DNA of 64,000 nt from Erinaceus europaeus (lineage: Eukaryota; Chordata; Mammalia; Eulipotyphla; Erinaceidae): contig NW_026647551.1 in NCBI RefSeq assembly GCF_950295315.1, positions 1 through 64,000 of the forward strand, written 5' to 3'. Under the pieces are notes generated by a model. That model was given only the letters and a program-made list of their open reading frames with translations. It had not been told where the DNA came from and made no database searches. The translations under genes were made by a program, and so were the position numbers. Of the stretch, positions 1 to 11,432 are shown piece by piece; the first letter of the stretch is position 1; each line of letters starts with the position of its first letter.

Positions 1-430
1 AGAAGGAGACTGTTTGAGAGGCAGGCTACTGGCAGGGGAGCCCGTGAGTGTGTGCAGGGCTGTGTGTGTGGGTGTGGTGGCAGGGGGTTAGGGCAGGTCC
101 CCCTGCTGGATGGTGAGATGGCAGCTGGGCTGGCCCTGGGCCCTCAGGGATGAAGGGCAGAAGCAGGGTGGCAGTAAAGTAGCACAGGGAGGCACACAGT
201 AGATGTTAGTTGGGGAGCTGGGGGACAGAGGGCAAGGGGAAAGGGGGCATCCTTGAGGAGGGGTCTGGACTAGAGAGTGGGGGGAGCTGGAGGCATGGAA
301 GGTCCCAGGAATCAGGGACTGACAGGAACAGATTCCTGCACCCACCCACTGGATAGAAGCTGCAGTAGCCAGAGCAGCAGCCCTGGCTTGCCTAGGCAAA
401 GGGACCTGATTGAGTCCATCTGAGGATGAG

Positions 431-551
431 GAATAGGAGGTGGAGGTGGAGGAGGAGGAGGAGGAGGAGGAGGAGGAGTTGGAGGAGGAGGAGAAGGAGG
501 AGGAGGAGGAGGAAGAGGAGGAGGAAGAAGAGGAGTAGGAGGGGCAGGAGG
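431..551 (+). repeat. (GGA)n/(GAA) purine tract in A unit 1
   Basis: Almost uninterrupted purine run of GGA, GGAA and GGTGGA words. Its complement produces an apparent polyproline frame that has no other protein features. Such homopurine-homopyrimidine tracts can form triplex DNA and are length-unstable, and the tract differs in length in each unit. Confidence 0.9.
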
Positions 552-1612
552 GCAGCTGTCAGTAGGCAACGGGATTAATAGAGTCCTCCATTACGGAGGC
601 ATGTGTCCAGGCAGGCACCCACCAACCCTCAGGGGCAGCTCAGGGCACCCAGGGAACTGGTGTGGATATCTCTGGGGCGGGGACTGTCAGTCAGTCAGCA
701 AGACTGTGTGTCAGTGCACATGGTGGGACAGGGGCCTGGCGGACCTTGGTCCCCAGCCCTGGGCTGTCAGATGCCAGCCCCATGCCCAGACACACACCAA
801 TCTGCCAATAGTCGCTTGGCCCGGCCGACCAGCACCTGCTTTGCCCTGGGGCTCTGGCTCTGGTGGCTGGCCACCAGCCCTCAGGTCAAGTTCAGTGTGG
901 GGGTCATGGCTGCTGGTCAACTGGATGGGCAGGGTCCCCGTGGCCTAGCAACCACAGGAGCCCTCTGTGATGTCCTAGCCCCTGGCATTCTGTGCTGGCC
1001 ACACTGGCACTGGGCAGCCCAACTGTCCTGCCACTAGGTCAGGCAACAGCGCCAGACGCCTGGGCCCTGGCACAGAGGGACGGAAGGATGGGAAGACAGT
1101 GCTGACCGACGAGGGCCCTCAGGGCTGGCAGCCAAGAGAAGACAGGTGGAGGTGTGCCCGGGATCCAGGGAGCCCAGGCCAGAGCTGCCTGCATGCCTGC
1201 CTGCCTTCCTGGATGTCTGTATGCTGCCTTTGTCCAGGTAGGTTTCTCAGGTCCCCTCCCCTCCTGTCCTCTCCTGTCCTCACCATCCTCTCCCCTCTCC
1301 TCTCCTCCGCACTTTGCTTCTCTCCTTTGTCTGTCCTCTCTTCCAGGTGCCCTGCTCACCAGCTCCAGCACTTGTGATGGTTCTCTGGTGACAGCTGTTC
1401 GCAACCCCTTTCACCCCCTGCCTGCCCCTAATGTGACACAGCTCACAGGGTCTCCGCATCACCCCACCCAAACCCACACGCCCCAACACATTCCCTGGTT
1501 CAGCCCCTCTGCCCTATTCAGCCAAACTGGCCCCTTTGCAACCTACCTGTGGATCGTTGATTGTCTTCACCATTCAAGGAGAGATCTCCTTTTGTACTTA
1601 GCTTGGTTGACT

Positions 1613-1683
1613 GGTGGATGGATGGATGGATGGATGGATGGATGGATGGATGGATGGGTGGGTGGATGGGTGGATGGTTGGAC
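1613..1683 (+). repeat. (TGGA)n minisatellite, A unit 1
   Basis: About ten perfect TGGA tetramers followed by degenerate TGGG/TGGT versions. The copy number differs in each unit (shorter at 5024, intermediate at 8423). Confidence 0.9.
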
Positions 1684-1973
1684 AGGTCAATGGATCGATT
1701 TTGGAGAGGGAGAGTACCATCTAGGGGTACTGGAGACCGCTGGTGTCATATCCTTAGTCAAAGTCAAATGTTAAACATTAATTCATCAATAACAAAAATG
1801 AGTAAGCACCTAAATAATTAAATAAATAAATAAATAAATAAATATAAAAACTGGGTTAAAAAGTACATGGCGTCTTTGCCTTTCTGCATATGGAATGCTG
1901 TGAGCATCTTAACAAGGAAAGCATTGTCCTGAGTAACACATTTGAAGTCGTGGAATATTTCCTTTTCCTTTTT

Positions 1974-2195
1974 CTTTTTTTACTTTCTATTTTCTTGATT
2001 ATTCACTGGAATAAATAGACAGGAATTGAGAGGGAGGGGAGGGAGAGAGAGTTTGAGACACAGAGAGAAACACCTGCAGCACTTCTGCACCACTTGTAAA
2101 GATTTCCCCTGGCAGGTGGGGACCAGGGTGTTGAAGCCCAGTCCTCCTGCATTGTAACATGAGTGCTTAACTGGGTGTGGCACCACCTGCTACCC
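1974..2195 (-). mobile_element. tRNA-derived SINE 1 in A unit 1
   Basis: About 220 bases. A T-rich left end (complement of an A-rich tail) is followed by a GAGAGGGAGGGGAGGGAGAG-type body and a tRNA-like head on the right. On the minus strand the head has a GTTAAGCACTCATGTTACA region (box A side) and a GGCTTCAACACC box-B-like stretch, then CCCCACCTGCC. This layout matches my recollection of the tRNA-Lys-related SINEs abundant in hedgehogs. The exact family name cannot be assigned without a repeat library. It is presumed a fossil copy amplified with the host unit. Confidence 0.75.
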
Positions 2196-2422
2196 TTGAT
2201 GGGACACTTTTTTTTAGCAATGAAAAGAAATTCTCGTGGCAAGGTAATAAATAAATGAAGAAGTAAATAAAAGTGCATTTACATTGACTCAGTGGAAACA
2301 CACAGGGACATATACGTCTCTGTTACCTGTATTACTTCTTCATTTATGGATTGATTGCCTCAAGGGGTTATTGCCACAGCTGAGTGCCTGCGCCACAAAT
2401 AATCCACAGCTCCTGCACTCCA

Positions 2423-2699
2423 TTTGTTCCCCTTTCGCTGCCCTTGTTGCTTGGTCACTGTGGTGGTTATTGTTGTTGTTGTTGTTACTGACCTTGCATC
2501 TGACAGACACAAAAGGAGAGAGCAGAGGAAATACAGGGTGGGAGAGAAAGATAGAGCTCCTAAAGACCTGCTTCACCCCCTGTAAAGTGACTCCCCTGCA
2601 GGTGGCGGTCTGGGGGCCAGACCCCAGATCCTTCCACCTGTCCCCTCTTTTCGTGAGCGCCACAAGCCCTTAACCCTCTGACATACCGCCAAAACTACC
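2423..2699 (-). mobile_element. tRNA-derived SINE 2 in A unit 1
   Basis: Minus-strand SINE of a second type. On the plus strand it reads TTGTTCCCCTTTCGCTGCCC, a TTG repeat (GTTATTGTTGTTGTTG), a GGGAGAGAAAGATAG block, CTGCTTCACCCCCTGTAAAG, ACTCCCCTGCAGGTGG, and ends in the tRNA-like head TTAACCCTCTGACATACCGC. The CTTCACCCCCTGTAAAGTGA motif and the following CCCCTGCAGGTGG are the most diagnostic words. The box B region is degenerate. It lies about 230 bases from SINE 1 in every complete unit. Confidence 0.78.
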
Positions 2700-3822
2700 T
2701 GGATTTACTTTTGAAGGCAGTATGACCTGCCTCGTTTTGAACCCTCATTATCCTGAGGGTCAGTCCTGGAGACAGTGTCATGACACGACACACGGATATC
2801 TCTGGTATCAGAGAGCACCTGGAAAAGCAGCTGGGGCTCTAGTGCCAGGGCAGGAGCAACTCCTCAACCACCCTCCACGGAGTCCACCTGCCTGCATTTT
2901 GGTCCTTTTCCCTCCAAAAAAGATTTTTCCCTTTTTTCACTTTGAAACAGGCAGCAGATAGGTTACCCAGGCAGGGGAAAAAAAATAAAAAGCCTTTTTT
3001 TTTTTTTTTTTTACTGAAGTGAATGACCATCTTCTGGGCAGTATAGGTTTTGAACCTGAAAACTCTGTCTGTCTGTCTCTTAGTCCACAGAAAGAGCCAC
3101 TAGCCCAGCCAGATATCACACTCAGATGGGGTGTTTTTGCCAGTCAAAGGTCTGCACAGCACACTAGGGATTGGGCGGCCTGAGACCCAAATGTTACATT
3201 GTAGATGGACTGTTTGCAGTTCTTGCTCCCCAGGACATTGGACTGTCTCAACTCCCTCCCCTACAGCATGAAAAAAAGACTCTTGACAACCTTGGAGCAA
3301 ATGGAGTGGGGGTGAGGGGAGCTGTTTGCATGTCTGCGCTGCTGATGCCCAGGTGTCTGTGGGGGCCGTGGCAGAGGCTGTAATTGGGCTAGGGGGCAGA
3401 AGGAGACTGTTTGAGAGGCAGGCTACTGGCAGGGGAGCCCGTGAGTGTGTGCAGGGCTGTGTGTGTGGGTGTGGTGGCAGGGGGTTAGGGCAGGTCCCCC
3501 TGCTGGATGGTGAGATGGCAGCTGGGCTGGCCCTGGGCCCTCAGGGCTGAAGGGCAGAAGCAGGGTGGCAGTAAAGTAGCACAGGGAGGCACACAGTAGA
3601 TGTTAGTTGGGGAGCTGGGGGACAGAGGGCAAGGGGAAAGGGGGCATCCTTGAGGAGGGGTCTGGACTAGAGAGTGGGGGGAGCTGGAGGCATGGAAGGT
3701 CCCAGGAATCAGGGACTGACAGGAACAGATTCCTGCACCCACCCACTGGATAGAAGCTGCAGTAGCCAGAGCAGCAGCCCTGGCTTGCCTAGGCAAAGGG
3801 CCCTGATTGAGTCCATCAGAGG

Positions 3823-3963
3823 ATGAGGAATAGGAGGTGGAGGTGGAGGAGGAGGAGGAGGAGGAGGAGGAGGAGTTGGAGGAGGAGGAGAAGGAGGAGG
3901 AGGAGGAGGAGGAGGAGGAGGAGGAAGAGGAGGAGGAAGAAGAGGAGTAGGAGGGGCAGGAGG
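3823..3963 (+). repeat. (GGA)n purine tract in A unit 2
   Basis: Same tract as in unit 1, expanded by roughly 15-20 bases through extra GGA triplets. Confidence 0.9.
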
Positions 3964-5023
3964 GCAGCTGTCAGTAGGCAACGGGATTAATAGAGTCCTC
4001 CATTACGGAGGCATGTGTCCAGGCAGGCACCCACCAACCCTCAGGGGCAGCTCAGGGCACCCAGGGAACAGGTGTGGATATCTCTGGGGCGGGGACTGTC
4101 AGTTAGTCAGCAAGACTGTGTGTCAGTGCACATGGTGGGACAGGGGCCTGGCGGACCTTGGTCCCCAGCCCTGGGCTGTCAGATGCCAGCCCCATGCCCA
4201 GACACACACCAATCTGCCAATAGTCACTTGGCCCGGCCGACCAGCACCTCCTTTGCCCTGGGGCTCTGGCTCTGGTGGCTGGCCACCAGCCCTCAGGTCA
4301 AGTTCAGTGTGGGGGTCATGGCTGCTGGTCAACTGGATGGGCAGGGTCCCCGTGGCCTAGCAACCACAGGAGCCCTCTGTGATGTCCTAGCCCCTGGCAT
4401 TCTGTGCTGGCCACACTGGCACTGGGCAGCCCAACTGTCCTGCCACTAGGTCAGGCAACAGCGCCAGACGCCTGGGCCCTGGCACAGAGGGACGGAAGGA
4501 TGGGAAGACAGTGCTGACCGACGAGGGCCCTCAGGGCTGGCAGCCAAGAGAAGACAGTTGGAGGTGTGCCCGGGATCCAGGGAGCCCAGGCCAGAGCTGC
4601 CTGCATGCCTGCCTGCCTTCCTGGATGTCTGTATGCTGCCTTTGTCCAGGTAGGTTTCTCAGGTCCCCTCCCCTCCTGTCCTCTCCTGTCCTCACCATCC
4701 TCTCCCCTCTCCTCTCCTCCGCACTTTGCTTCTCTCCTTTGTCTGTCCTCTCTTCCAGGTGCCCTGCTCACCAGCTCCAGCACTTGTGATGGTTCTCTGG
4801 TGACAGCTGTTCGCAACCCCTTTCACCCCCTGCCTGCCCCTAATGTGACACAGCTCACAGGGTCTCCGCATCACCCCACCCAAACCCACACGCCCCAACA
4901 CATTCCCTGGTTCAGCCCCTCTGCCCTATTCAGCCAAACTGGCCCCTTTGCAACCTACCTGTGGATCGTTGATTGTCTTCACCATTCAAGGAGAGATCTC
5001 CTTTTGTACTTAGCTTGGTTGAC

Positions 5024-5075
5024 TGGTGGATGGATGGATGGATGGATGGGTGGGTGGATGGGTGGATGGTTGGAC
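5024..5075 (+). repeat. (TGGA)n minisatellite, A unit 2
   Basis: Shortest left-array allele: about five perfect tetramers and the same degenerate tail as unit 1. Confidence 0.88.
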
Positions 5076-5361
5076 AGGTCAATGGATCGATTTTGGAGAG
5101 GGAGAGTACCATCTAGGGGTACTGGAGACCGCTGGTGTCATATCCTTAGTCAAAGTCAAATGTTAAACATTAATTCATCAATAACAAAAATGAGTAAGCA
5201 CCTAAATAATTAAATAAATAAATAAATATATATAAAAACTGTGTTAAAAACTACATGGCGTCTTTGCCTTTCTGCATATGGAATGCTGTGAGCATCTTAA
5301 CAAGGAAAGCATTGTCCTGAGTAACACATTTGAAGTCGTGGAATATTTCCTTTTCCTTTTT

Positions 5362-5583
5362 CTTTTTTTACTTTCTATTTTCTTGATTATTCACTGGAAT
5401 AAATAGACAGGAATTGAGAGGGAGGGGAGGGAGAGAGAGTTTGAGACACAGAGAGAAACACCTGCAGCACTTCTGCACCACTTGTAAAGATTTCCCCTGG
5501 CAGGTGGGGACCAGCGTGTTGAAGCCCAGTCCTCCTGCATTGTAACATGAGTGCTTAACTGGGTGTGGCACCACCTGCTACCC
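5362..5583 (-). mobile_element. SINE 1 in A unit 2
   Basis: Copy of the unit 1 SINE at the same place, with one notable change in the head (GGGACCAGCGTG instead of GGGACCAGGGTG). Confidence 0.75.
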
Positions 5584-5809
5584 TTGATGGGACACTTTTT
5601 TTTAGCAATGAAAAGAAATTCTCGTGGCAAGGTAATAAATAAATGAAGAAGTAAATAAAAGTGCATTTACATTGACTCAGTGGAAACACACAGGGACATA
5701 TACGTCTCTGTTACCTGTATTACTTCTTCATTTATGGATTGATTGCCTCAAGGGGTTATTGCCACAGCTGAGTGCCTGCGCCACAAATAATCCACAGCTC
5801 CTGCACTCC

Positions 5810-6088
5810 ATTTGTTCCCCTTTCGCTGCCCTTGTTGCTTGGTCTCTGTGGTGGTTATTGTTGTTGTTGTTGTTACTGACCTTGCATCTGACAGACACAA
5901 AAGGAGAGAGCAGAGGAAATACAGGGTGGGAGAGAAAGATAGAGCTCCTAAAGACCTGCTTCACCCCCTGTAAAGTGACTCCCCTGCAGGTGGCGGTCTG
6001 GGGGCCAGACCCCAGATCCTTCCACCTGTCCCCTCTTTTCGTGAGCGCCACAAGCCCTTAACCCTCTGACATACCGCCAAAACTACCT
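5810..6088 (-). mobile_element. SINE 2 in A unit 2
   Basis: Copy of the unit 1 SINE 2, virtually unchanged except TTGGTCTCTG for TTGGTCACTG. Confidence 0.78.
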
Positions 6089-7213
6089 GGATTTACTTTT
6101 GAAGGCAGTATGACCTGCCTCGTTTTGAACCCTCATTATCCTGAGGGTCAGTCCTGGAGACAGTGTCATGACACGACACACGGATATCTCTGGTATCAGA
6201 GAGCACCTGGAAAAGCAGCTGGGGCTCTAGTGCCAGGGCAGGAGCAACTCCTCAACCACCCTCCACGGAGTCCACCTGCCTGCATTTTGGTCCTTTTCCC
6301 TCCAAAAAAGATTTTTCCCTTTTTTCACTTTGAAACAGGCAGCAGATAGGTTACCCAGGCAGGGGAAAAAAAAAATAAAAAGCCTTTTTTTTTTTTTTTT
6401 TTTTTTACTGAAGTGAATGACCATCTTCTGGGCAGTATAGGTTTTGAACCTGAAAACTCTGTCTGTCTGTCTCTTAGTCCACAGAAAGAGCCACTAGCCC
6501 AGCCAGATCTCACGCTCAGATGGGGTGTTTTTGCCAGTCAAAGTTCTGCAGAGCACACTAGGGATTGGGCGGCCTGAGACCCAAATGTTACATTGTAGAT
6601 GGACTGTTTGCAGTTCTTGCTCCCCAGGACATTGGACTGTCTCAACTCCCTCCCCTACAGCATGAAAAAAAGACTCTTGACAACCTTGGAGCAAATGGAG
6701 TGGGGGTGAGGGGAGCTGTTTGCATGTCTGCGCTGCTCATGCCCAGGTGTCTGTGGGGGCCGTGGCAGAGGCTGTAATTGGGCTAGGGGGCAGAAGGAGA
6801 CTGTTTGAGAGGCAGGCTACTGGCAGGGGAGCCCGTGAGTGTGTGCAGGGCTGTGTGTGTGGGTGTGGTGGCAGGGGGTTAGGGCAGGTCCCCCTGCTGG
6901 ATGGTGAGATGGCAGCTGGGCTGGCCCTGGGCCCTCAGGGCTGAAGGGCAGAAGCAGGCTGGCAGTAAAGTAGCACAGGGAGGCACACAGTAGATGTTAG
7001 TTGGGGACCTGGGGGACAGAGGGCAAGGGGAAAGGGGGCATCCTTGAGGAGGGGTCTGGACTAGAGAGTGGGGGGAGCTGGAGGCATGGAAGGTCCCAGG
7101 AATCAGGGACTGACAGGAACAGATTCCTGCACCCACCCACTGGATAGAAGCTGCAGTAGCCAGAGCAGCAGCCCTGGCTTGCCTAGGCAAAGGGCCCTGA
7201 TTGAGTCCATCTG

Positions 7214-7353
7214 AGGATGAGGAATAGGAGGTGGAGGTGGAGGAGGAGGAGGAGGAGGAGGAGGCGGAGTTGGAGGAAGAGGAGTTGGAGGAGGAGGAGA
7301 AGGAGGAGGAGGAGGAGGAGGAGGAAGAGGAGGACGAAGAAGAGGAGTAGGAG
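7214..7353 (+). repeat. (GGA)n purine tract in A unit 3
   Basis: Same tract with an internal duplicated GGAGTTGGAGGA-type segment and a few point changes (GGC, GAC) that interrupt the triplets. Confidence 0.88.
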
Positions 7354-8422
7354 GGGCAGGAGGGCAGCTGTCAGTAGGCAACGGGATTAATAGAGTCCTC
7401 CATTACGGAGGCATGTGTCCAGGCAGGCACCCACCAACCCTCAGGGGCAGCTCAGGGCACCCAGGGACCTGGTGTGGATATCTCTGGGGCGGGGACTGTC
7501 AGTCAGTCAGCAAGACTGTGTGTCAGTGCACATGGTGGGACAGGGGCCTGGCGGACCTTGGTCCCCAGCCCTGGGCTGTCAGATGCCAGCCCCATGCCCA
7601 GACACACACCAATCTGCCAATAGTCGCTTGGCCCGGCCGAACAGCACCTGCTTTGCCCTGGGGCTCTGGCTCTGGTGGCTGGCCACCAGCCCTCAGGTCA
7701 AGTTCAGTGTGGGGGTCATGGCTGCTGGTCAACTGGATGGGCAGGGTCCCCGTGGCCTAGCAACCACAGGAGCCCTCTGTGATGTCCTAGCCCCTGGCAT
7801 TCTGTGCTGGCCACACTGGCACTGGGCAGCCCAACTGCCCTGCCACTAGGTCAGGCAACAGCACCAGACGCCTGGGCCCTGGCACAGAGGGACGGAAGGA
7901 TGGGAAGACAGTGCTGACCGACGAGGGCCCTCAGGGCTGGCAGCCAAGAGAAGACAGGTGGAGGTGTGCCCGGGATCCAGGGAGCCCAGGCCAGAGCTGC
8001 CTGCATGCCTGCCTGCCTTCCTGGATGTCTGTATGCTGCCTTTGTCCAGGTAGGTTTCTCGGGTCCCCTCCCCTCCTGTCCTCTCCTGTCCTCACCATCC
8101 TCTCCCCTCTCCTCTCCTCCGCACTTTGCTTCTCTCCTTTGTCTGTCCTCTCTTCCAGGTGCCCTGCTCACCAGCTCCAGCACTTGTGATGGTTCTCCCG
8201 TGACAGCTGTTCGCAACCCCTTTCGCCCCCTGCCTGCCCCTAATGTGACCCAGCTCACAGGGTCTCCGCATCACCCCACCCAAACCCACACGCCCCAACA
8301 CATTCCCTGGTTCAGCCCCTCTGCCCTATTCAGCCAAACTGGCCCCTTTGCAACCTACCTGTGGATCGTTGATTGTCTTCACCATTCAAGGAGAGATCTC
8401 CTTTTGTACTTAGCTTGGTTGA

Positions 8423-8475
8423 CTGGTGGATGGATGGATGGATGGATGGATGGATGGATGGGTGGATGGATGGAC
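8423..8475 (+). repeat. (TGGA)n minisatellite, A unit 3
   Basis: About eight tetramers, with the degenerate GGGTGG part reduced to one copy. Confidence 0.88.
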
Positions 8476-8757
8476 AGGTCAATGGATCGATTTTGGAGAG
8501 GGAGAGTACCATCTAGGGGTACTGGAGACCGCTGGTGTCATATCCTTAGTCAAAGTCAAATGTAAAACATTAATTCATCAATAACAAAAATGAGTAAGCA
8601 CCTAAATAAATAAATAAATAAATAAATATAAAAACTGGGTTAAAAAATGCATGGCGTCTTTGCCTTTCTGCATATGGAATGCTGTGAGCATCTTAACAAG
8701 GAAAGCATTGTCCTGAGTAGCCCATTTGAAGTCGTGGAATATTTCCTTTTCCTTTTT

Positions 8758-8980
8758 CTTTTTTTACTCTCTATTTTCTTGATTATTCACTGGAATAAAT
8801 AGACAGGAATTGAGAGGGAGGGGAGGGAGAGAGAGTTTGAGACACAGAGAGAAACACCTGCAGCACTTCTGCACCACTTGTAAAGATTTCCCCTGGCAGG
8901 TGGGGACCAGGGTGTTGAAGCCCAGTCCTCCTGCATTGTAACATGAGTGCTTAACTGGGTGTGGCACCACCTGCTACCCT
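8758..8980 (-). mobile_element. SINE 1 in A unit 3
   Basis: Same SINE at the same internal position as in units 1 and 2. Confidence 0.75.
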
Positions 8981-9206
8981 TGATGGGACACTTTTTTTTA
9001 GCAATGAAAAGAAATTCTCGTGGCAAGGTAATAAATAAATGAAGAAGTAAATAAAAGTGCATTTACATTGACTCAGTGGAAACACACAGGGACATATACG
9101 TCTCTGTTACCTGTATTACTTCTTCATTTATGGATTGATTGCCTCAAGGGGTTATTGCCACAGCTGAGTGCCTGCGCCACAAATAATCCACAGCTCCTGC
9201 ACTCCA

Positions 9207-9484
9207 TTTGTTCCCCTTTCGCTGCCCTTGTTGCTTGGTCACTGTGGTGGTTATTGTTGTTGTTGTTGTTACTGACCTTGCATCTGACAGACACAAAAGG
9301 AGAGAGCAGAGGAAATACAGGGTGGGAGAGAAAGATAGAGCTCCTAAAGACCTGCTTCACCCCCTGTAAAGTGACTCCCCTGCAGGTGGCGGTCTGGGGG
9401 CAAGACCCCAGATCCTTCCACCTGTCCCCTCTTTTCGTGAGCGCCACAAGCCCTTAACCCTCTGACATACCGCCAAAACTACCT
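9207..9484 (-). mobile_element. SINE 2 in A unit 3
   Basis: Same SINE 2, with a GGGGCAAGACC variant where units 1 and 2 have GGGGCCAGACC. Confidence 0.78.
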
Positions 9485-9924
9485 GGATTTACTTTTGAAG
9501 GCAGTATGACCTGCCTCGTTTTGAACCCTCTTTATCCTGAGGGTCAGTCCTGGAGACAGTGTCATGACACGACACACGGATATCTCTGGTATCAGAGAGC
9601 ACCTGGAAAAGCAGCTGGGGCTCTAGTGCCAGGGCAGGAGCAACTCCTCAACCACCCTCCACGGAGTCCACCTGCCTGCATTTTGGTCCTTTTCCCTCCA
9701 AAAAAGATTTTTCCCTTTTTTCACTTTGAAACAGGCAGCAGATAGGTTACCCAGGCAGGGGAAAAAAAAAATAAAAAGCCTTTTTTTTTTTTTTTTTTTT
9801 TTACTGAAGTGAATGACCATCTTCTGGGCAGTATAGGTTTTGAACCTGAAAACTCTGTCTGTCTGTCTCTTAGTCCACAGAAAGAGCCACTAGCCCAGCC
9901 AGATCTCACGCTCAGATGGGGTGC

Positions 9925-10045
9925 TGCCCTGGAGTGCTTTATGTAAAAGTGATTTATGTAAATAGACCAAAACTTTGGATCAGTAAAATCCCTATATAGG
10001 CATATGGTTAAGCAGAAGCCAGGGGGAGATGGCAACTACCCAACA
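9925..10045 (-). mobile_element. 3' LTR remnant (first 121 bp of U3)
   Basis: Matches 15495-15615 of the 5' LTR with two mismatches (ctttat/ctatat near 9938 and aaaac/aaagc near 9972). It lies directly downstream of the polypurine tract on the minus strand, which fixes 10045 as the true U3 edge. The remaining 350 bases (rest of U3, R, U5) are missing, because family A DNA begins at 9923. The promoter and poly(A) parts are therefore absent from this copy. Confidence 0.93.
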
Positions 10046-10062
10046 TCTCCCCCTTTCTTTTT
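10046..10062 (-). promoter_or_regulatory. Polypurine tract of the provirus
   Basis: On the minus strand AAAAAGAAAGGGGGAGA ends exactly where the 3' LTR starts (TGTTGGG). This is the expected position and composition of the plus-strand primer of a retrovirus. Confidence 0.92.
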
Positions 10063-11279
10063 AACTTTTTGCCATAGTATCAGGAGTGCGGGGCACTTTG
10101 TGAGGCAGGGAGACTGATAATAGGCACACCTTTTTTGGGGTTCTACTGTCCCTCCTTGCTCAACCTCTACATGGAGAGAGAGACTAACAGGATTGACACA
10201 CCCCTGAGGCTCAAGCCCTTCCAAGCTCAACCATATCCTCACAATTCCCCAACATCTTCCTCTTACTTAATGGCCATATATAACTGGGTCAATGTCTGTA
10301 AAAGGCTTCATCTCTGTCAGGGGAATAGCAGTGTAGGGGTGAACGGAAACCTGTTGGGAAGAAAGCAGAATGATAGTGTGTAAGTGTCTTCAAAAATAAC
10401 TAGCACAAGACAGGGAGGGATAAGTAAGAGTAGCAAGAGACAGAGTGAGCCTGATGGGTGGAGGAGTGGGGGCCTGATAAGCCGAGGGGCTAGAGGGGTG
10501 ATCTGGCATTGCAAAATCTCAAGTCAGCTGGCGGTAAGTTCTATGAACTGCTACAGTCATTCTTCAAGAAGTCCAGCAGTATAAAAGGAGTGTCCAGCAA
10601 GTTCTATAGAAGCATCAGTCCAATGTCAACGGCCAGGAAATAAATGCCACACGTCTATCTTGATGGAGGAGGATGGCCACCGGAACTTTTCTTCTCTGTA
10701 GAGAGTGACCTGGAACCGCCAAAACATGATGGGCAAAACAGAAGCAGGAAGAGCAGACACCGATGGTTGAGAGAAAGGCAGTAGGAAAGTCTTGTCCTTC
10801 GGAGTCTGTGAATCAGGTTCTTCAGATCGTGTCAGGTCACATCATGGGTTTCTGGGGATGGCTGTAATTGTGGGTGATGTCAGAGGTCAGGGGTCCAAGA
10901 TGGATTTCTGGGGATTCTATATGAGCAGATGCTTCTTTATGCGAAGGCTTGTCATAGCTGTAGTCAATTACTTATGAAAAAACTTTGTAACAAATTAGAA
11001 GTTTACTACAATTGATAACTCAATGATTATAACTGGTTTAGGTATCTTTATAATTTTGTGTAAAGGTCATCTTACGTGACCTCATGTAGCAGTCTTTATA
11101 TAGCAAAGTTTTCATACCGAGTTTAAGTTACATATATTGATTCTTGACTATTTTTACATTGGGTTTTTAAGCAAACTCAGGTTACTAGAGTTAACACATT
11201 TTAGTGACATTTTTTTTGGTACATTTACAATATCAGATTGATGCCAAATTTGTTGTGGATTAATTTCCACAAGATAGCT

Positions 11280-11318
11280 TACAGGACATTTTTGGGGGCC
11301 CTCCAAAAATGTCCTGTA
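11280..11318 (-). other. Perfect 16-bp inverted repeat, 7-base loop
   Basis: Arm 11280-11295 (TACAGGACATTTTTGG) is exactly complementary to 11303-11318, with GGGCCCT between them. In the proviral transcript this would be a very stable hairpin. Its place in the 3' untranslated part of an env-less element resembles where retroviral RNA export elements sit. The function is inferred only. Confidence 0.8.
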
Positions 11319-11432
11319 TAGAGAATTTGTATTTTAACTTAGGAGATGATGAATTGTCACATTGAATATTTAGAGTTTTACCTTAAACACTCAGTTACTT
11401 AAATGAATTGATTTTACCTCTTCTCGTAAAAA

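Larger units (their letters stand above)
1..3397 (+). repeat. Family A macrosatellite, unit 1
   Basis: Direct tandem unit of about 3.4 kb. The block beginning AGAAGGAGACTGTTTGAGAG at base 1 recurs at 3398 and 6792, so the period is 3397 then 3394 bases. Order inside the unit: GT-rich start, GGA purine tract, a GC-rich single-copy-like segment (about 560-1610), TGGA minisatellite, TAAA-rich stretch, SINE 1, SINE 2, an A/T homopolymer pair near 2980-3013, then about 380 bases leading to the next unit. Units 1 and 2 differ at few substitutions and mainly in simple-repeat lengths. The window starts inside the array, so the unit boundary chosen is arbitrary. Open frames here (for example the proline-rich one opposite the GGA tract) look like composition artefacts. 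No gene is recognised. Confidence 0.93.
3398..6791 (+). repeat. Family A macrosatellite, unit 2
   Basis: Second complete direct copy, 3394 bases, nearly identical to unit 1. Most differences are in the GGA tract (longer here) and the TGGA minisatellite (about five fewer tetramers than unit 1), plus scattered single-base changes such as the 3547 and 4069 regions. The near-identity points to recent duplication or ongoing homogenisation. It contains the same two SINEs at the same internal positions, so the SINEs were present before the unit was amplified. Confidence 0.93.
6792..9923 (+). repeat. Family A macrosatellite, unit 3 (truncated)
   Basis: Third direct copy, following units 1 and 2 closely to base 9923, where the sequence after GATGGGGTG stops matching (unit 2 continues with TTTTTGCCAG) and becomes retroviral LTR. 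About 260 bases of the unit end are missing. The truncation coincides with the truncated end of the provirus 3' LTR, so this is a rearrangement joint and not a clean integration site. Confidence 0.92.

Noticed and set aside
603..1037. 144-residue frame in A units 1-3
   Set aside because: It begins with GTG, not ATG, and is shifted or truncated in unit R2. No codon-level conservation is visible.
1154..1774. 206-residue plus-strand frame in family A, similar in three units
   Set aside because: The similarity only reflects near-identical DNA. The C-terminus is the TGGA minisatellite, and the right-hand diverged copies break the frame with indels.
1974..2699. Functional tRNA genes in the SINE heads
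   Set aside because: The tRNA-like parts are degenerate, lack a foldable cloverleaf and are joined to SINE bodies.
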